DNA of 64,000 nucleotides from Pleomorphomonas sp. T1.2MG-36 (GTDB lineage: Bacteria; Pseudomonadota; Alphaproteobacteria; Rhizobiales; Pleomorphomonadaceae): positions 52,274-116,273 of the forward strand of contig NZ_CATNLY010000053.1 of NCBI RefSeq assembly GCF_950100655.1, written 5' to 3'. The notes beneath the pieces were generated by a model that did not search any database, was not told the origin of the DNA, and was given only the letters and a program-made list of their open reading frames with translations. Position numbers and translations under genes: made by a program. Below, in pieces: positions 10,307 to 19,471 of the stretch (position 1 is its first letter; each line of letters opens with the position of its first letter).

Positions 10307-10753
10307 ATGCATATGAGATATTTCGCGCTGGCCTTAGCAGGCTGTTTCCTTGCATCTTGTCAAACTGGTCCAGTGCTTATCCCGTTCAAGGCAGGCACTC
10401 TGCGAGCGGAGAGATTGCGTGATATTGACGCTTGTAAGATCGCCTCGTTTAAGGAAATACCGCAGACCATCGCCACGCAAATAAATCCTGGCTATTCAAG
10501 CGCCCCTACAATCCATTGTAGTAATATCGGAGGCGTCGCGACATGCAACACATTCGGGGGAATTAATATTCCACCATCCTCATACAACTATGACGTCAAT
10601 GAAGGGCTGCGAGATCGTTACATAGAAAGATGTTTGCAGGGTAAAGGCTACTCTTTCATCGAAAGACCAATCTGTCCCGCAGATCATAAGTTCAAGGATA
10701 TCCCTGTTACAACGCCTGACTCGGTCAAATGTGTCGTTAGGGTGGATGGCTAG
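10307..10753 (+). CDS. Small secreted lipoprotein, function unknown
   Basis: Protein of 148 residues (or 146 from the second ATG at 10313). It has a typical lipoprotein signal: a hydrophobic segment ending in the lipobox CFLASC. The mature part holds several cysteines (DACKIASF, IHCSNIGG, VATCNTF, ERCLQGKGY, RPICP), so disulfides are likely in the periplasm. The YDVNEGLRDRYIERC segment resembles small lipoproteins seen in several alphaproteobacteria and their prophages, with no assigned role. Codon use is more AT-rich than in neighbouring genes, which suggests acquisition. Isolated, with no operon partner. Confidence 0.75.
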   Translation: MHMRYFALALAGCFLASCQTGPVLIPFKAGTLRAERLRDIDACKIASFKEIPQTIATQINPGYSSAPTIHCSNIGGVATCNTFGGINIPPSSYNYDVNEGLRDRYIERCLQGKGYSFIERPICPADHKFKDIPVTTPDSVKCVVRVDG

Positions 10754-10871
10754 ATATTGGGTTGAAGGCGCCGGACTGCATTGTTCCATCGCGTTCTTAA
10801 ATGCGCTTTCCAAAGCAAACGGTCGCCGAACCGGCGACCGCTCAAGCTGTCCGACAGCCGAGTCGTCAGCG

Positions 10872-11723
10872 TCAGCCCTGAGCCTGAACCTCTGACAACC
10901 GCAGAGCATCACGGGCCGGACCGTATCCGGGCTTCAACACCAATGCCCGGTTGATCGAGTCGCGGCCGCGCTGCACCTCGCCGGTGCGGATCTGGGCGAT
11001 GCCGAGGTTGGTCCAGAACTCGGCCGACTGCTTGTTGCGGTTGACGGCAGCGGCGAAGTCCTGCATCGCATCCTTGTCCTTGCCGACCTGAAGCCGGCTG
11101 AGACCGCGCGCATTGTAAGGCTCGGGGGAGTTGGCATCGAGCGCGATGGCCGCATCGAGATCGGCGATGGCGCGAATGTGGTTGCCACGGCTCTGGTAGA
11201 TCATCGCCCTGTAGTAATAACCCTTGGCGTCGGACGTGTTCAGCGTAACCGCCTGATCGAAATCGGCCATGGCGAAATCGAGCTGGCCGGACTGGCGATA
11301 GAGAATACCGCGGCCGAGGTAGGCCGGCTGGTAGCCGGCATTGAGCGCAATCGCCTGATTGTAGTCGGCAAGTGCCGCCTGTGGTTGATTAAGCTGCTCG
11401 CGGTAGATCAGGGCGCGATTGTTGTACGCTTGGTAATAGCCCGGGTTGAGCTGGATAGCGGTGGTGAAGTCGGCGAGCGCCGCCTGGAACTGGCCGGCCT
11501 GGCCGTAAGCCGAGCCGCGCACGTTGTAGTTCACCGCGTTTTGCGGATCACGCTGGATGGCTGCGGAGAGCGACGCGAGATTGGCCGTCGAACCGGCATT
11601 GGGGTCGACCACCCACGTTTGCTCACGCGTCGGGCCGGTCGACGTGCAGGCGGAAACCAGAAGGCCGAGGGCGAGAGCGCCCGCGAAACCGCGAAGAGCC
11701 GAAGACGTCGCAATGAACCGCAT
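10872..11723 (-). CDS. TPR-repeat lipoprotein (NlpI-like)
   Basis: Protein of 283 residues. A lipoprotein signal (GLLVSAC, Cys about residue 25) is followed by about six tandem TPR units recognisable by repeats such as YNVRGSAYGQAGQFQAAL and AYNNRALIYREQLNQPQAAL. TPR lipoproteins of this kind act as scaffolds in the outer membrane; NlpI, which guides peptidoglycan hydrolases and Prc, is the best-known relative. The start at 11723 is chosen because an AAAGGGA ribosome site lies eight bases upstream; the frame is open 16 codons further. The partner is not evident from context. Confidence 0.85.
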   Translation of the reverse strand: MRFIATSSALRGFAGALALGLLVSACTSTGPTREQTWVVDPNAGSTANLASLSAAIQRDPQNAVNYNVRGSAYGQAGQFQAALADFTTAIQLNPGYYQAYNNRALIYREQLNQPQAALADYNQAIALNAGYQPAYLGRGILYRQSGQLDFAMADFDQAVTLNTSDAKGYYYRAMIYQSRGNHIRAIADLDAAIALDANSPEPYNARGLSRLQVGKDKDAMQDFAAAVNRNKQSAEFWTNLGIAQIRTGEVQRGRDSINRALVLKPGYGPARDALRLSEVQAQG

Positions 11724-11924
11724 CAATCCATCCCTTTCAGGCAATACCGGGCAAGCCGGACCGGCGGGCACCCCTACTCGGCGCTGTCGTCCGCAAAATC
11801 AAACCGGCGGCGGCGTTCTGGCGCCACACGCGTCGGTTTACGCCGGACAAAACAAAAGAGACGGTCGACTCGCGTGACCGTCCCTCGACTTCGACAAACA
11901 CCATCGGGCGACGGGGCCCGTATA

Positions 11925-12152
11925 TCAGTGGGTGCGGCCCTTGACCGACACCAGACCCTCGCGCTGAGCCCGCTTGCGAGCCAGCTTACGCGACCGGCGA
12001 ACGGCTTCGGCCTTCTCGCGAGCCTTCTTCTCCGACGGCTTTTCGTAATGGCCGCGCAGCTTCATCTCGCGGAAAATGCCTTCGCGCTGCATCTTCTTCT
12101 TCAGCGCCTTGAGAGCCTGGTCGACGTTGTTGTCGCGAACGAGTACCTGCAC
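11925..12152 (-). CDS. rpsU: 30S ribosomal protein bS21
   Basis: Basic protein of 75 residues with the bS21 pattern: [19 protein letters not shown] at the N-terminus and an Arg/Lys-rich tail ([15 protein letters not shown]). bS21 sits near the anti-Shine-Dalgarno end of 16S rRNA and aids initiation. In related genomes rpsU lies next to purEK, as it does here except that an amidotransferase gene intervenes on the other strand. Length is normal. Confidence 0.97.
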   Translation of the reverse strand: MQVLVRDNNVDQALKALKKKMQREGIFREMKLRGHYEKPSEKKAREKAEAVRRSRKLARKRAQREGLVSVKGRTH

Positions 12153-12550
12153 GCCTGTTCTTCCCGTGGTCGGTCACCGTGAAACCCATCTTGCCGCGGC
12201 GGACACACCCGCGGCTTCGCGTCTCAGGCGACATGATGAAACCAATCTCGCGGAAATGACAAATTTCCGCCGCAGCACGCCAGGGCGCCGCAAGAGTGGT
12301 GGTTCTCTAGCAAATCGTCGGGGACCTGTCCACTGGAGATCGGGCCGGATTGGCCGGAAAATGCGTTCACCGTCCGGCCGCCAGCCTCCGGCGCAACCGC
12401 AAAGCCACAGCGCTCATCTCTCGTGCCCCGGTAGGTCATGGTTAACGCATTTTCGCCAAGATGGTCGGCATGGGATTTGCACATGAAGAATCGGGTCAGA
12501 TAGGCTGACCCGCTCTCAGTTGATGCGTCCGCGTCGAGGTCGCCCCTGTC
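12153..12550. other. Divergent promoter region rpsU / amidotransferase
   Basis: No gene seen. It contains an inverted repeat, GCGGAAAT (12250-12257) and ATTTCCGC (12263-12270), about 100 bases upstream of rpsU, and a TTAACCAT sequence on the minus strand (12438-12445). The region should hold the promoters of both divergent genes. Confidence 0.5.
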
Positions 12551-13360
12551 ATGTGCCGTTGGCTCGCCTATTCCGGTCGTCCGATCTTCCTGGATACCCT
12601 GGTTTCCAAACCCTGCCACTCGCTCGTCCATCAGAGCCAGTCGGCCACCGAGTGCCTCGCCGCCACCAATGGCGACGGGTTCGGCCTCGGCTGGTATGGC
12701 GCCTGGGAGGAGCCGGGCCTGTTCCGCGACGCCATGCCTGCCTGGAATGACGACAATCTGAAGAGCCTGACGCATCAGATTTCATCATCGCTGTTCTTCG
12801 CCCACGTTCGTGCGTCCACCGGAACGCCGACCACACGCGTCAACTGCCACCCGTTCGCCAGCGGCCGCTGGATGTTCATGCACAACGGCCAGGTCGGTGG
12901 CTGGGACCGCATCCGCCGCCGCCTGGAAGCTCGCCTGTCCGACGCCCGCTATCGCGAGCGCCATGGCTCCACCGATTCCGAGGTGCTGTTCCTGCTGCTC
13001 GACGCCGACGATCTCGATGCCAATCCGATCGGCGCCATGCGCTCGGTGCTCGCCGAGACGCGCCGGGCGATGATCGAAGCCGGCGTCGAGGAACCGTTTC
13101 GCCTCACCGCCGCGCTATCGGACGGCAAGCGTCTTCACGCCTTCCGCTATTCGTCCGACGAGTGCCCGCCCAGCCTCTACTGGCGGCATGGCGACGATGG
13201 CATCACCGTGGTGTCGGAGCCGATCGACGCCGCCCACGACCAGTGGACCGCCGTCGCGCCGAACACGGTGCTGACGGTCGAGCCGGGCGGCCACGTCAAC
13301 CTCGACAGCTTCGAGGTCGAAACGGTCCGTCGGGTTGCAGCTCGCGTCGCCGTCGCCTGA
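12551..13360 (+). CDS. Class II glutamine amidotransferase (YafJ-like)
   Basis: Protein of 269 residues that begins MCRWLAYSG, so Cys2 becomes the N-terminal nucleophile after Met removal, the hallmark of Ntn-type glutaminase domains. Further family motifs are NGDGFGLGWYG, ASTGTPTTRVNCHPF (oxyanion and glutamine-binding region) and FMHNGQVGGW. Relatives include YafJ and EgtC (gamma-glutamyl hercynylcysteine sulfoxide amidase); no other ergothioneine gene is nearby, so the substrate is unknown. It stands alone on the plus strand between rpsU and purK, which are on the minus strand. Confidence 0.9.
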   Translation: MCRWLAYSGRPIFLDTLVSKPCHSLVHQSQSATECLAATNGDGFGLGWYGAWEEPGLFRDAMPAWNDDNLKSLTHQISSSLFFAHVRASTGTPTTRVNCHPFASGRWMFMHNGQVGGWDRIRRRLEARLSDARYRERHGSTDSEVLFLLLDADDLDANPIGAMRSVLAETRRAMIEAGVEEPFRLTAALSDGKRLHAFRYSSDECPPSLYWRHGDDGITVVSEPIDAAHDQWTAVAPNTVLTVEPGGHVNLDSFEVETVRRVAARVAVA

Positions 13361-13391
13361 CGGTCATCGCCGAACGATCATAGTCCGACGG

Positions 13392-14474
13392 TCAGGCGCC
13401 CACCCAGTTGACGTGCCCCATCTTGCGGCCAGGGCGGCTTTCGGCCTTGCCGTAGAGGTGGAGCCGCGCCCTGGGGTCGGCCGTGATATCGGCCCAGGCA
13501 TCGGCCTCGGCACCGATCAGGTTCTCCATCACCGTCGGCGCGATGGTCTCGACCGAGCCGATCGACCAGCCGGCAATCGCCCGCACGTGGTTCTCGAACT
13601 GCGAAGTCACGGCACCATCTTCCGTCCAATGGCCGGAGTTGTGGACGCGCGGCGCGATCTCGTTGACGACGAGCCGTTCGTCACCGCTCTCGCGCACCAC
13701 GAACAGCTCGACGCCGAGCACGCCCACGTAGTCCAGAGCATCGGCGATGCGGCGACCGAGCGCCACCGCCGCGCCCGCCGTATCGGAACCGATCCGGGCC
13801 GGAACCCGCGTTTCCTTCAGGATATGGTTGGCGTGCGAGTTCTCGCCGATATCGTAGACGGCCACCGCGCCATCGGCGCCGCGCACCACGATGGCCGAGA
13901 CCTCCATGGCAAATGGCACGAGCGCTTCGAGGATGAGATCGCCGCCGCCAAGCTCGGCCACCGCCGCCGCGAGCGCCTCGCGGCTCTCCACCTTGCGCTG
14001 GCCCTTGCCGTCGTAGCCGAAGCGTCGCGTCTTGACGATGGCGGGCAGGCCGGTGACCGCGATCGCCCCGTCGATGTCATCGGCCCGGTCAATGGGAGCG
14101 AAGGCCGCCACCTGCGCGCCGGCCTTCCGCAGGAAGGTCTTCTCGACGAGCCGGTCCTGCGACGTCGCGAGCGCCAGCGCGCCGGGCCGGAGCAGGGTTT
14201 TGCCGGCAATCACCTCGGCGGCACGGGCCGGCACGTTCTCGAACTCGTAGGTGACCACGTCGCAACGGTCGGCGAAGGCGGCCAGCGCCGCCTCGTCGTC
14301 ATAGGCGGCGACGGTGTGGGCTTTCGCCACTTCGAACGCCGGGCTGTCGGGGTCGGGGCAGAAGACGTGAACGGAGAGACCGAGCCGGGCAGCGGCGAGC
14401 GCCATCATGCGGCCGAGCTGGCCACCGCCGAGCATGCCGATCACCGAACCGGGGGGGAGCATCTCAGGCGCCAT
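13392..14474 (-). CDS. purK: N5-carboxyaminoimidazole ribonucleotide synthase PurK
   Basis: ATP-grasp enzyme of 360 residues that converts AIR, ATP and bicarbonate to N5-CAIR in purine synthesis. The N-terminal nucleotide-binding motif is [17 protein letters not shown]; the central ATP-grasp region includes [12 protein letters not shown] and the metal site [19 protein letters not shown]. The ATG at 14474 overlaps the purE stop by 11 bases, indicating translational coupling. The frame continues upstream through purE, but that extension is out of frame with purE and is not used. Confidence 0.97.
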   Translation of the reverse strand: MAPEMLPPGSVIGMLGGGQLGRMMALAAARLGLSVHVFCPDPDSPAFEVAKAHTVAAYDDEAALAAFADRCDVVTYEFENVPARAAEVIAGKTLLRPGALALATSQDRLVEKTFLRKAGAQVAAFAPIDRADDIDGAIAVTGLPAIVKTRRFGYDGKGQRKVESREALAAAVAELGGGDLILEALVPFAMEVSAIVVRGADGAVAVYDIGENSHANHILKETRVPARIGSDTAGAAVALGRRIADALDYVGVLGVELFVVRESGDERLVVNEIAPRVHNSGHWTEDGAVTSQFENHVRAIAGWSIGSVETIAPTVMENLIGAEADAWADITADPRARLHLYGKAESRPGRKMGHVNWVGA

Positions 14475-14958
14475 CGACGGGCCCCTCGGCGACGGCGGCC
14501 GTCTGGCGGGCACGGAAATCGTCGAGCCGGGCGGCCAGCGCCGCATCCGACAGTGCCAGCACGGCAGCGGCGAGCAAAGCCGCGTTGACGGCGCCGGCCT
14601 TGCCGATCGCCAGCGTCCCCACCGGAACGCCACCGGGCATCTGCACGATGGACAGAAGGCTGTCCTGTCCCTTGAGGGCATGGCTTTCGACCGGCACGCC
14701 CAGCACGGGCAGCGGCGTCAGCGCCGCCACCATGCCAGGCAGATGCGCCGCGCCTCCGGCGCCGGCAATGATCACCTTGAAGCCGTCGGCGCGCGCGCCC
14801 TTGGCAAAGGCCACCATGCGGTCGGGCGTACGATGGGCGGATACGATCATCGCCTTGTGCGGCACGCCGAGTACGTCCAGCGTATCGGCGGCGTGTTTCA
14901 TGGTCGCCCAGTCGGACTGGCTGCCCATGATGATGGCGACAGGCGGCTTATCGGTCAT
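14464..14958 (-). CDS. purE: N5-carboxyaminoimidazole ribonucleotide mutase PurE
   Basis: Protein of 164 residues, class I PurE, which moves the carboxylate of N5-CAIR to give CAIR. Characteristic sequences are [17 protein letters not shown] (substrate phosphate and ribose binding), [10 protein letters not shown] and [14 protein letters not shown]. It lies directly upstream of purK with overlapping ends, the standard purEK arrangement. Confidence 0.98.
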   Translation of the reverse strand: MTDKPPVAIIMGSQSDWATMKHAADTLDVLGVPHKAMIVSAHRTPDRMVAFAKGARADGFKVIIAGAGGAAHLPGMVAALTPLPVLGVPVESHALKGQDSLLSIVQMPGGVPVGTLAIGKAGAVNAALLAAAVLALSDAALAARLDDFRARQTAAVAEGPVDGA

Positions 14959-15091
14959 CTCTCGAAAATCCCCGGCTCTCGGCGTCGCCCAAGGCGGTAG
15001 GGGAAATACCGGGCAATGGCAAGCCTCAGGCGCAAATCTCGTAGGGTTGCGCGAAATTGCCGGGCTGCGCCTGCCTCGCCGAGCGCTGGGC

Positions 15092-15304
15092 TCAGGCGAT
15101 GATGTCGGGAACCGTCTGGTCCTCGAGTTGCTTGATGCGATCCTTCAGGACCAGCTTTCGTTTCTTGAGGCGTTGGATCTGAATGGTGTCCGCGGTGCCG
15201 AGCGACACCATCGCATCGATGGCCGCGTCGAGGTCCCGGTGCTCCTGGCGAAGCCGCGCCAGTTCGAGCTGCACCTGTTCATTGGCTTCTTCCTGCCCCG
15301 TCAT
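15092..15304 (-). CDS. DUF465 (YdcH-like) coiled-coil protein
   Basis: Protein of 70 residues, nearly all predicted helix: an N-terminal acidic amphipathic stretch ([18 protein letters not shown]) and a basic repeat ([19 protein letters not shown]). This is the DUF465/YdcH pattern, whose function is unknown. It precedes purE on the same strand with a 133-base gap, a conserved neighbourhood in this order. A paralogue lies at 17926-18108. Confidence 0.85.
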   Translation of the reverse strand: MTGQEEANEQVQLELARLRQEHRDLDAAIDAMVSLGTADTIQIQRLKKRKLVLKDRIKQLEDQTVPDIIA

Positions 15305-15770
15305 CCAGCAAACCCTTCGCCTCGTCCCCGCCGGCCGCCGCGCGCCGACCTTCCTGATAGTCTAGCAGATCGCCCCGGCCTTTTCATGGTCCTCGGCGGG
15401 AAAGCCCCGCATTTGAAAAACGATTTCCACGGATCGCGGCGGACGAGCCCGCTCCGCCGGTGCCGGAGGCCGTTCAAAAGCTTAGCCGCCTCATGCCGAT
15501 TGCCGCGCATTTTCGGGGAATGGGGGCGCCCCCGCGCTTTCTCCATCTTGCCGCACTCCACCGAATATGTCTAAGCAATGATCGTTTCCTGCGACCGCCC
15601 GGAGAGTGGCGCGTGGGTGACAAGATCTTCCTCGGAGACCGCCCCGTCCGACCGGCAAGTCCGGCCACCGTCCCATGCGGCGAATGACGACGTCCGGTTT
15701 CCAAATCGATACAAGCCGGCAGCCGCCGTGCAACCCCGTCGCCCGCCGCGCCGGGACAGGTGACGACGCG
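15305..15770. other. Intergenic region DUF465 / TauE
   Basis: 466 bases. Short overlapping open frames exist on both strands, but none has a recognisable family, ribosome site or coding pattern. It must contain the promoters for the divergent DUF465-purEK and TauE genes. I see no convincing structure. Confidence 0.4.
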
Positions 15771-16568
15771 ATGATCGACGATCCTCTCTTCTACCTCGCC
15801 GCGATACCGGCCGTGGTGCTTACCGGCCTGTCGAAAGGCGGGCTCGGCGCCGCCTTCGGGCTCGCGGCGGTGCCCATTCTGGCCCTCGTCGTTTCACCGA
15901 TCCGCGCCGCAGGGCTGATGCTGCCGATTCTCCTGATTTCCGACGTGGTCGCCATGTGGTCCTACCGAAGGCACTTCAGCGCCGACCTGGTCTGGCATCT
16001 GATGCCGGCGGCGATCTTCGGCACCTTCCTCGGCTGGGCGACCGCCAGCTACGTGTCCGACGATGTCCTGCGCCTCGTCGTGGGCGGCCTCGCCATCGCC
16101 TTCGTCGCCCGAATCTTCCTTCTCGAACGGGCTCACGCGCGCAAGGTCGCCAGCGGCGCGGCCGTCGGCGATCCCCCGCCCACCGGAAAATCGACGCTCG
16201 GCGCCGCCATCTGGGGAACGCTCACCGGCTACACCTCCTTCGTCGCGCATGCCGGCGGTCCGCCGTTCCAGACCTATGTCCAGCCGATGCGGCTCAGCCC
16301 GACGCTGTTCGCCGGCACCGCCGCCATCTTCTTCGGCGCGCTCAACATGATGAAGGTCGTACCCTATGCCATGCTCGGCCAGTTCACCGGCGAAAACCTG
16401 CTGATGTCGGCCATTCTGGCGCCGCTAACCGTCGGCTCCACCTATGTCGGCGTGAAGCTCGTCAAGCAGATCGACGAGCGGATGTTCTACCGAATCCTGA
16501 CGATTTCGGTATTCGCCGTCGGTTTGAAGCTGATTTACGACGGCGCGATGCATCTCTTTGGCCTCTGA
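15771..16568 (+). CDS. TauE/SafE family sulfite/anion exporter
   Basis: Polytopic membrane protein of 265 residues with seven to eight hydrophobic segments. The N-terminal signature GLSKGGLGAAFG and the second-half repeat signature (TLTGYTSFVAHAGGPPF) mark the two homologous halves of the TauE/SafE (DUF81) family. Members export sulfite, sulfoacetate or other small anions; the substrate here is unknown. Start chosen at the ATG at 15771, where the first helix begins; the frame is open 32 codons earlier. The OpgC gene follows after 117 bases. Confidence 0.9.
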   Translation: MIDDPLFYLAAIPAVVLTGLSKGGLGAAFGLAAVPILALVVSPIRAAGLMLPILLISDVVAMWSYRRHFSADLVWHLMPAAIFGTFLGWATASYVSDDVLRLVVGGLAIAFVARIFLLERAHARKVASGAAVGDPPPTGKSTLGAAIWGTLTGYTSFVAHAGGPPFQTYVQPMRLSPTLFAGTAAIFFGALNMMKVVPYAMLGQFTGENLLMSAILAPLTVGSTYVGVKLVKQIDERMFYRILTISVFAVGLKLIYDGAMHLFGL

Positions 16569-16685
16569 CGCGTTTAGGGCCAAAGGCCACAGTTCCGCCG
16601 CGTCATTGCCGATGTCGGCGGCTAAGCTTTGCGGGACACGATTGTGCGGGAAGCTCCACGGGGCCGACCGAGACGGGAGAAAAGA

Positions 16686-17846
16686 ATGAACATCAAGCCG
16701 CTCGGCAAGCGCGATCATCGCATCGATATCCTGCGCGCCCTGGCGCTCTTGTCCATCTTCATCAACCACATTCCCGGCAACGTGCTCGAGCCTTTCACGC
16801 ACAAGAACTTCGGCCTCTCGGATTCGGCCGAGGCCTTCGTGCTGCTTGCCGGCGTCGCCTCGGCCTTTGCCTATTTTCCCCGTTTCTATGCCGGTGCCGT
16901 CCTCCTGCCGCTGGCAAAGATCGCCAAGCGCGTGGTCGTCCTGTATGTCGCCCATCTCGCCTCGCTGATGGTCGGCCTCGGCATCTTCTGCTTCGCGCTC
17001 CAGCAGTGGGGCATGCCGATCCTAGATACGCCGCTCAACATCGACACCATCTTCGCCCAGCCCACCAAGGCCTTCATCGGCATTCCGCTCATGACGCAGC
17101 AGATCGGCTATCACAACATCCTGCCGCTCTACGTCTGCCTCCTGATCTTCCTGCCGGTGCTGATGGCGGTGGCTCGCTTCTTCGGCCTCGGCGCCATGCT
17201 GGCCACCTCCTTCGCCATCTATGCCGCCGCCCACGTGTTCGGGCTCAACATGCCGAGCTATCCGAGCAATGGCGGCTGGTTCTTCAACCCGATCACCTGG
17301 CAGCTCATCTTCGGCATCGGCTTCTTCGTCGGCGTGCGCGTGCTGCGCGGCCAGACGCCGGTTCCCTTCTCCCGGCCGCTCTGGTGGCTGGGGGTCGCCT
17401 ACCTGATCGGCGCCTGCATCTACCACCGCTACAATCTCTATGGCTCCATTCCCAACGTCAGCTGGCTGCCGCGCAATTTCCAGATCAACGAGAAGCCCTG
17501 GGTGGCGCTGCCGCGCCTTCTGCACATCCTGTCGCTCGCCTATGTCATCGGCCACAGCCGGCTGATCATGACCTGGCTCGGCCGCCTGTCGCCGGATGGC
17601 GTCCTGTCGCGCATCGGCCGAAACTCGCTGCCGGTGTTCTGGTTCGGCACGGCGCTGTCGGTGGTGGGCCAAGTCTTCCTGTTCGCCAGCACCCCCGGTC
17701 CGCTCGGTCAGATCGCCTTCATCGCGCTCGGCATCTTTGCCCAGGCGGCCCTGGCCTATTTCCTCGACTACCTTAGCAAGGCGAGCAAGGCCAAGCCGGC
17801 TCCCAAGCCCATGCCGGAACCGGCCCAGGACCCGATCGCGGCCTGA
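16686..17846 (+). CDS. OpgC-type acyltransferase membrane protein
   Basis: Inner-membrane protein of 386 residues with about ten transmembrane helices. It opens KRDHRIDILRALALLSIFIN, with a conserved Arg-Asp and a downstream His in the first helix region, then FGLSDSAEAFVLLAG, both typical of OpgC. OpgC enzymes succinylate osmoregulated periplasmic glucans. RBS GGGAGAAAAG precedes the ATG. No glucan synthase gene is in the window, so the exact acceptor is unproven. It ends in a lysine/proline-rich tail and is followed by a strong terminator. Confidence 0.88.
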   Translation: MNIKPLGKRDHRIDILRALALLSIFINHIPGNVLEPFTHKNFGLSDSAEAFVLLAGVASAFAYFPRFYAGAVLLPLAKIAKRVVVLYVAHLASLMVGLGIFCFALQQWGMPILDTPLNIDTIFAQPTKAFIGIPLMTQQIGYHNILPLYVCLLIFLPVLMAVARFFGLGAMLATSFAIYAAAHVFGLNMPSYPSNGGWFFNPITWQLIFGIGFFVGVRVLRGQTPVPFSRPLWWLGVAYLIGACIYHRYNLYGSIPNVSWLPRNFQINEKPWVALPRLLHILSLAYVIGHSRLIMTWLGRLSPDGVLSRIGRNSLPVFWFGTALSVVGQVFLFASTPGPLGQIAFIALGIFAQAALAYFLDYLSKASKAKPAPKPMPEPAQDPIAA

Positions 17847-17863
17847 GAAAGGCCCCTAAAACA

Positions 17864-17893
17864 AAACGCCACGGACCTGAGGCCGTGGCGTTT
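17864..17893. terminator. Bidirectional terminator between convergent genes
   Basis: Perfect 11-bp stem AAACGCCACGG (17864-17874) with CCGTGGCGTTT (17883-17893), eight-base loop. A and T runs on both sides let it serve both the OpgC gene and the DUF465 gene. Confidence 0.85.
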
Positions 17894-17925
17894 GCCGGAT
17901 CAAGAGATTCCGAACCGCGGTGTCC

Positions 17926-18108
17926 TTAGTGCAGGACCTTGGCGTCGGTCGAGAGCTTGACGATTTCGTCCTTCAGGGCCAGCTTTTGCCGCTTCAACTC
18001 GCGCAGTGCCGTGCCGTCCATGCTCGGGTGCTGGTTAGCCTCGTCGAGTTCGCGCTCGAGAGCGGCGTGACGGCGTTCAAGTTCTGCAATATGCGACTGA
18101 ACAGACAT
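17926..18108 (-). CDS. DUF465 (YdcH-like) protein, second copy
   Basis: Protein of 60 residues. It opens MSVQSHIAELERRHAALERE and has a basic central helix (LRELKRQKLALKDEIVKL), the same acidic-then-basic coiled-coil pattern as the DUF465 protein at 15092-15304. Function unknown. A GGAGG-type ribosome site precedes the ATG. Monocistronic, with the terminator at 17864-17893 downstream. Confidence 0.88.
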   Translation of the reverse strand: MSVQSHIAELERRHAALERELDEANQHPSMDGTALRELKRQKLALKDEIVKLSTDAKVLH

Positions 18109-18482
18109 TCGGGCCTCCTTGCTGTGGGCTAAGCCTCAACACGTTCATCGTGTCACAATTTTGATATGAAGTCGATGGTCGCCGACTTCAAGGCGTCGGC
18201 CTGCGTTTATAAATTGCGCTTATTGGGATAATTATTGTGTATAATTGCGCAAGTTTGCCATCCATGATCTCGAATGTTGCGCTATCGACCAAGGTCTCAT
18301 CGTTGGGCCGGAAAGAACGCCCGCGCTGAGTAGAAACCCGGACAACCTCGCCGGTGCCTTCGGAAGGCCCGAGAGCCGGCAGTCGGCCCCGTCAACCAAA
18401 CGCCAAATGTTTGCTGCTAGGACGTGATCGCATGGAAGCGTCGCGCACCGCCGCGACGGCTTTCACCCCTCCTGAGGTGACC
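18109..18482. promoter_or_regulatory. AT-rich divergent promoter region
   Basis: No gene seen. The stretch 18140-18260 is much more AT-rich than its surroundings. It contains TATAAT (18240-18245) and two direct AATTGCGC repeats (18212-18219 and 18243-18250). It probably carries promoters for the DUF465 gene and the protease gene. Confidence 0.4.
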
Positions 18483-19412
18483 ATGCGCGCCGGAAAATTG
18501 CCCACCACCCTGCTTTCAGCCTTCCTCCTCGCGTCCGCCGCCGTGCCGGCCGGCGCCGTCGTCATCCTAGACTCCACCTGGTCCGAGCAAGGCGGTGAAC
18601 CTGGCAACGAGGCGGCCGGCTTCGGCGCGGCCCTGCGCCTTGCCGCTCAACCGCAGTTCCGGGCCGTCCTGGCCCTGTCCACCGACGGCGAGTCCTGGGG
18701 TGAAGCGTCCGGCACCTGGCTGGGGAACAGAGATGGCAAAGCCTACATACTCTCGGCAGCCCACATCTTCGATCTTCCCGCCACCACCGACCAGTATGTC
18801 GTACGAACGCCCAACGGCGAAACGCTGGACATCGATCGCGTCTGGGTCCTGCCGGAATGGAATGGCGATCCGGACACCCGCGCCGGCTACGATCTCAGCA
18901 TCCTCCGTCTCGACGGTGAGATCGAGGACGCCGGGCCGCAACCGGTTCTTTACACCGGCGCGGGCGAAGCGGGGAAACTGATCACCTTCGTCGGATACGG
19001 CAGCCGCGGCATCGGCTCCACCGGTGAGCGGGACGAGTACTATGAAGGCTCCGACAAGGCGGCGGCCCAAGGGGTGGTCGACAGTTGGGAAGAGCTGGCG
19101 CGTCCCCCGGTCGATGGCGAGGAGGCCGGCAACGAACTCGGCATCTTCCTGCCCAAGGAAGACGAGTCGATCGAGAACTCGCTCGGCGGCTCCAGCCGGC
19201 CCGCCACGCCACTGGTCGGCCTGCTCGGTTCGGGCGACAGCGGCGGATCCGCCTGGATGAAGACCAAGTCCGCCGGCTGGGTGCTGGTGGGCGTCAACTC
19301 CAACGGCACCGGCGAAGCGGCTTATGGCGAAACGTCCTGGTTCTGCCGCGTGTCGCCCCACCGCGCCTGGATTCGCTCGATCTTTCCGGGCGTCCGCTTC
19401 TCGCCACCCTGA
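18483..19412 (+). CDS. Secreted trypsin-like serine protease
   Basis: S1-family protein of 309 residues with an N-terminal signal peptide (about residues 1-23, PAGA-V). The triad is visible: His in LSAAHIF, Asp in AGYDLSILRLD and Ser in GSGDSGGSAW. There is no PDZ domain, so it is not DegP-like; it resembles the secreted, non-housekeeping trypsin proteins of bacteria. The ATG at 18483 gives the signal peptide; an in-frame ATG at 18432 is possible. It stands alone and converges on the trcR gene. Confidence 0.88.
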   Translation: MRAGKLPTTLLSAFLLASAAVPAGAVVILDSTWSEQGGEPGNEAAGFGAALRLAAQPQFRAVLALSTDGESWGEASGTWLGNRDGKAYILSAAHIFDLPATTDQYVVRTPNGETLDIDRVWVLPEWNGDPDTRAGYDLSILRLDGEIEDAGPQPVLYTGAGEAGKLITFVGYGSRGIGSTGERDEYYEGSDKAAAQGVVDSWEELARPPVDGEEAGNELGIFLPKEDESIENSLGGSSRPATPLVGLLGSGDSGGSAWMKTKSAGWVLVGVNSNGTGEAAYGETSWFCRVSPHRAWIRSIFPGVRFSPP

Positions 19413-19471
19413 CACCCAAACGAAAACGGCCGCCCCGGGGGACGGCCGCCGTTCGCACGATCTCGCGATCG

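Noticed and set aside
19425..19453. Possible terminator between the protease and trcR
   Set aside because: A GC-rich inverted repeat is present but imperfect and ambiguous, with no thymine run, so it is not listed as a feature.
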